25,038 nucleotides of DNA from Endobugula sp047619205. Lineage in GTDB: Bacteria; Pseudomonadota; Gammaproteobacteria; Pseudomonadales; Cellvibrionaceae. Position numbers and translations under genes: made by a program. Positions 24,667-25,038 of the stretch are shown piece after piece; position 1 is the stretch's first letter; each line of letters starts with the position of its first letter. The stretch spans positions 1 through 25,038 of the forward strand of contig JBLHJR010000044.1 of the NCBI GenBank assembly GCA_047619205.1, in the 5' to 3' direction. The notes beneath the pieces were generated by a model, which was given only the letters and a program-made list of their open reading frames with translations, was not told where the DNA came from and searched no databases.

Positions 24667-25038
24667 TGTGTAAAAATTATGCCGCCTGACTCTCTACTGC
24701 CTTGCTTTTCCCTTTTTCGGGGTTGAGATAAACTTCATCAATATGATTCCAGTTTCTAATGTCGCCGCTCCAGCGTTCCGGGTTCTTTGTTCTAGCGGAT
24801 TGGTACACAGCCTTACGGCTCATCAGTATGTCGATGTCTTGACCTGTATGGCGCTGTATTGGCGTAACAAACTTGATTGCACTATGTAGGTGCTTGCCGT
24901 TATACCAGTCGGCAAATCCATCAACCCATGATCGTGCTGTTGCTAAATCCTCGAAGGCTTTCTCTGGATATTCTGGCCGATATTTTAGGGTGCGGAATAG
25001 CGACTCTGAATACGGATTATCATTGCTCACAGATGGAC
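24664..25038 (-). mobile_element. IS3-family element, one end within window
   Basis: The element begins at or near TGATGTGTAAAAATTATG (24664-24681), just past the hsdM break, and extends off the right edge. IS3 elements typically end TG...CA, which fits. The second end and target duplication are outside the window. Confidence 0.6.
24677..25038 (-). CDS. IS3-family transposase (OrfB), C-terminal part, runs off window
   Basis: The C-terminal part of an rve-type DDE integrase core. The frame is open to the window edge and reads PSVSNDNPYSESLFRTLKYR; the Glu of YSESLFRTLK, seven residues before the Lys, is the third DDE residue. WVDGFADWYNGKHLHSAIKF and VTPIQRHTGQD follow, which are usual for IS3 OrfB proteins. 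An apparent GTG start at 25030 is only the window's first internal start; the true N-terminus lies beyond the edge. Stop at 24679-24677. No lesion is seen in this part. Confidence 0.88.
   Translation of the reverse strand, partial: PSVSNDNPYSESLFRTLKYRPEYPEKAFEDLATARSWVDGFADWYNGKHLHSAIKFVTPIQRHTGQDIDILMSRKAVYQSARTKNPERWSGDIRNWNHIDEVYLNPEKGKSKAVESQAA

Overview
The window looks like a chromosomal segment of a gammaproteobacterium of moderate GC content. The main evidence is the homodimeric aceE-aceF pair, mutS followed by a 7Fe ferredoxin gene (an arrangement I know from Pseudomonas and relatives), a CGFS glutaredoxin and a three-lipoyl-domain AceF. I cannot name a genus. Conserved housekeeping genes alternate with insertion-sequence debris, palindromic repeats and freshly broken genes, so the segment is undergoing active rearrangement and decay.

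Layout: 1-128 is the 5' end of an IS1182-like transposase gene leaving the window on the left. 198-4029 (+) is a SNF2-type helicase followed by a SWIM zinc-finger protein with a helix-turn-helix tail. 4030-4683 is a long regulatory gap with a good promoter before aceE. 4684-9291 (+) is aceE-aceF, closed by a strong terminator at 9341-9369. 9492-11057 (+) is a SulP anion transporter with a STAS domain. 11144-12772 (+) is an AT-rich GMC oxidoreductase gene interrupted by one in-frame TAA. 12848-13274 is a decayed IS66 transposase tail, followed by nine perfect copies of an 8-bp repeat. 13466-16024 holds small membrane proteins, a LysE/RhtB exporter, a secreted phospholipase A2-like protein and a 172-bp palindrome. 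16213-16907 is a frameshifted VIT-type metal transporter. 17136-19079 (+) holds grxD, a nitrilase-family omega-amidase-like gene that seems to lack a normal start codon, and a 2-Cys peroxiredoxin. 19219-22345 (-) is fdxA and mutS. 22583-23054 (-) is a ParE-type toxin-antitoxin pair. 23092-23749 holds a tyrosine-recombinase remnant and two near-identical 166-bp palindromic MITE-like elements. 24218-24666 is an hsdM fragment with a frameshift, cut off by an IS3-family element that runs out of the window on the right.

How the genes work together: AceE and AceF are two of the three pyruvate dehydrogenase subunits; the E3 gene (lpd) is not here. GrxD (Fe-S delivery), the peroxiredoxin (peroxide removal) and FdxA (electron transfer) are redox or Fe-S functions that lie close together but in separate transcription units. 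The SNF2 and SWIM proteins are probably one unit.

I see no clear new defence or biosynthetic system. The observations most worth checking are the apparent AUU start of the omega-amidase gene (overlapping the grxD stop as TAATT), the single nonsense codon in an otherwise intact GMC gene, the paired palindromic MITE-like elements inserted at CTAG (one inside a recombinase remnant), and the large hairpin repeats.
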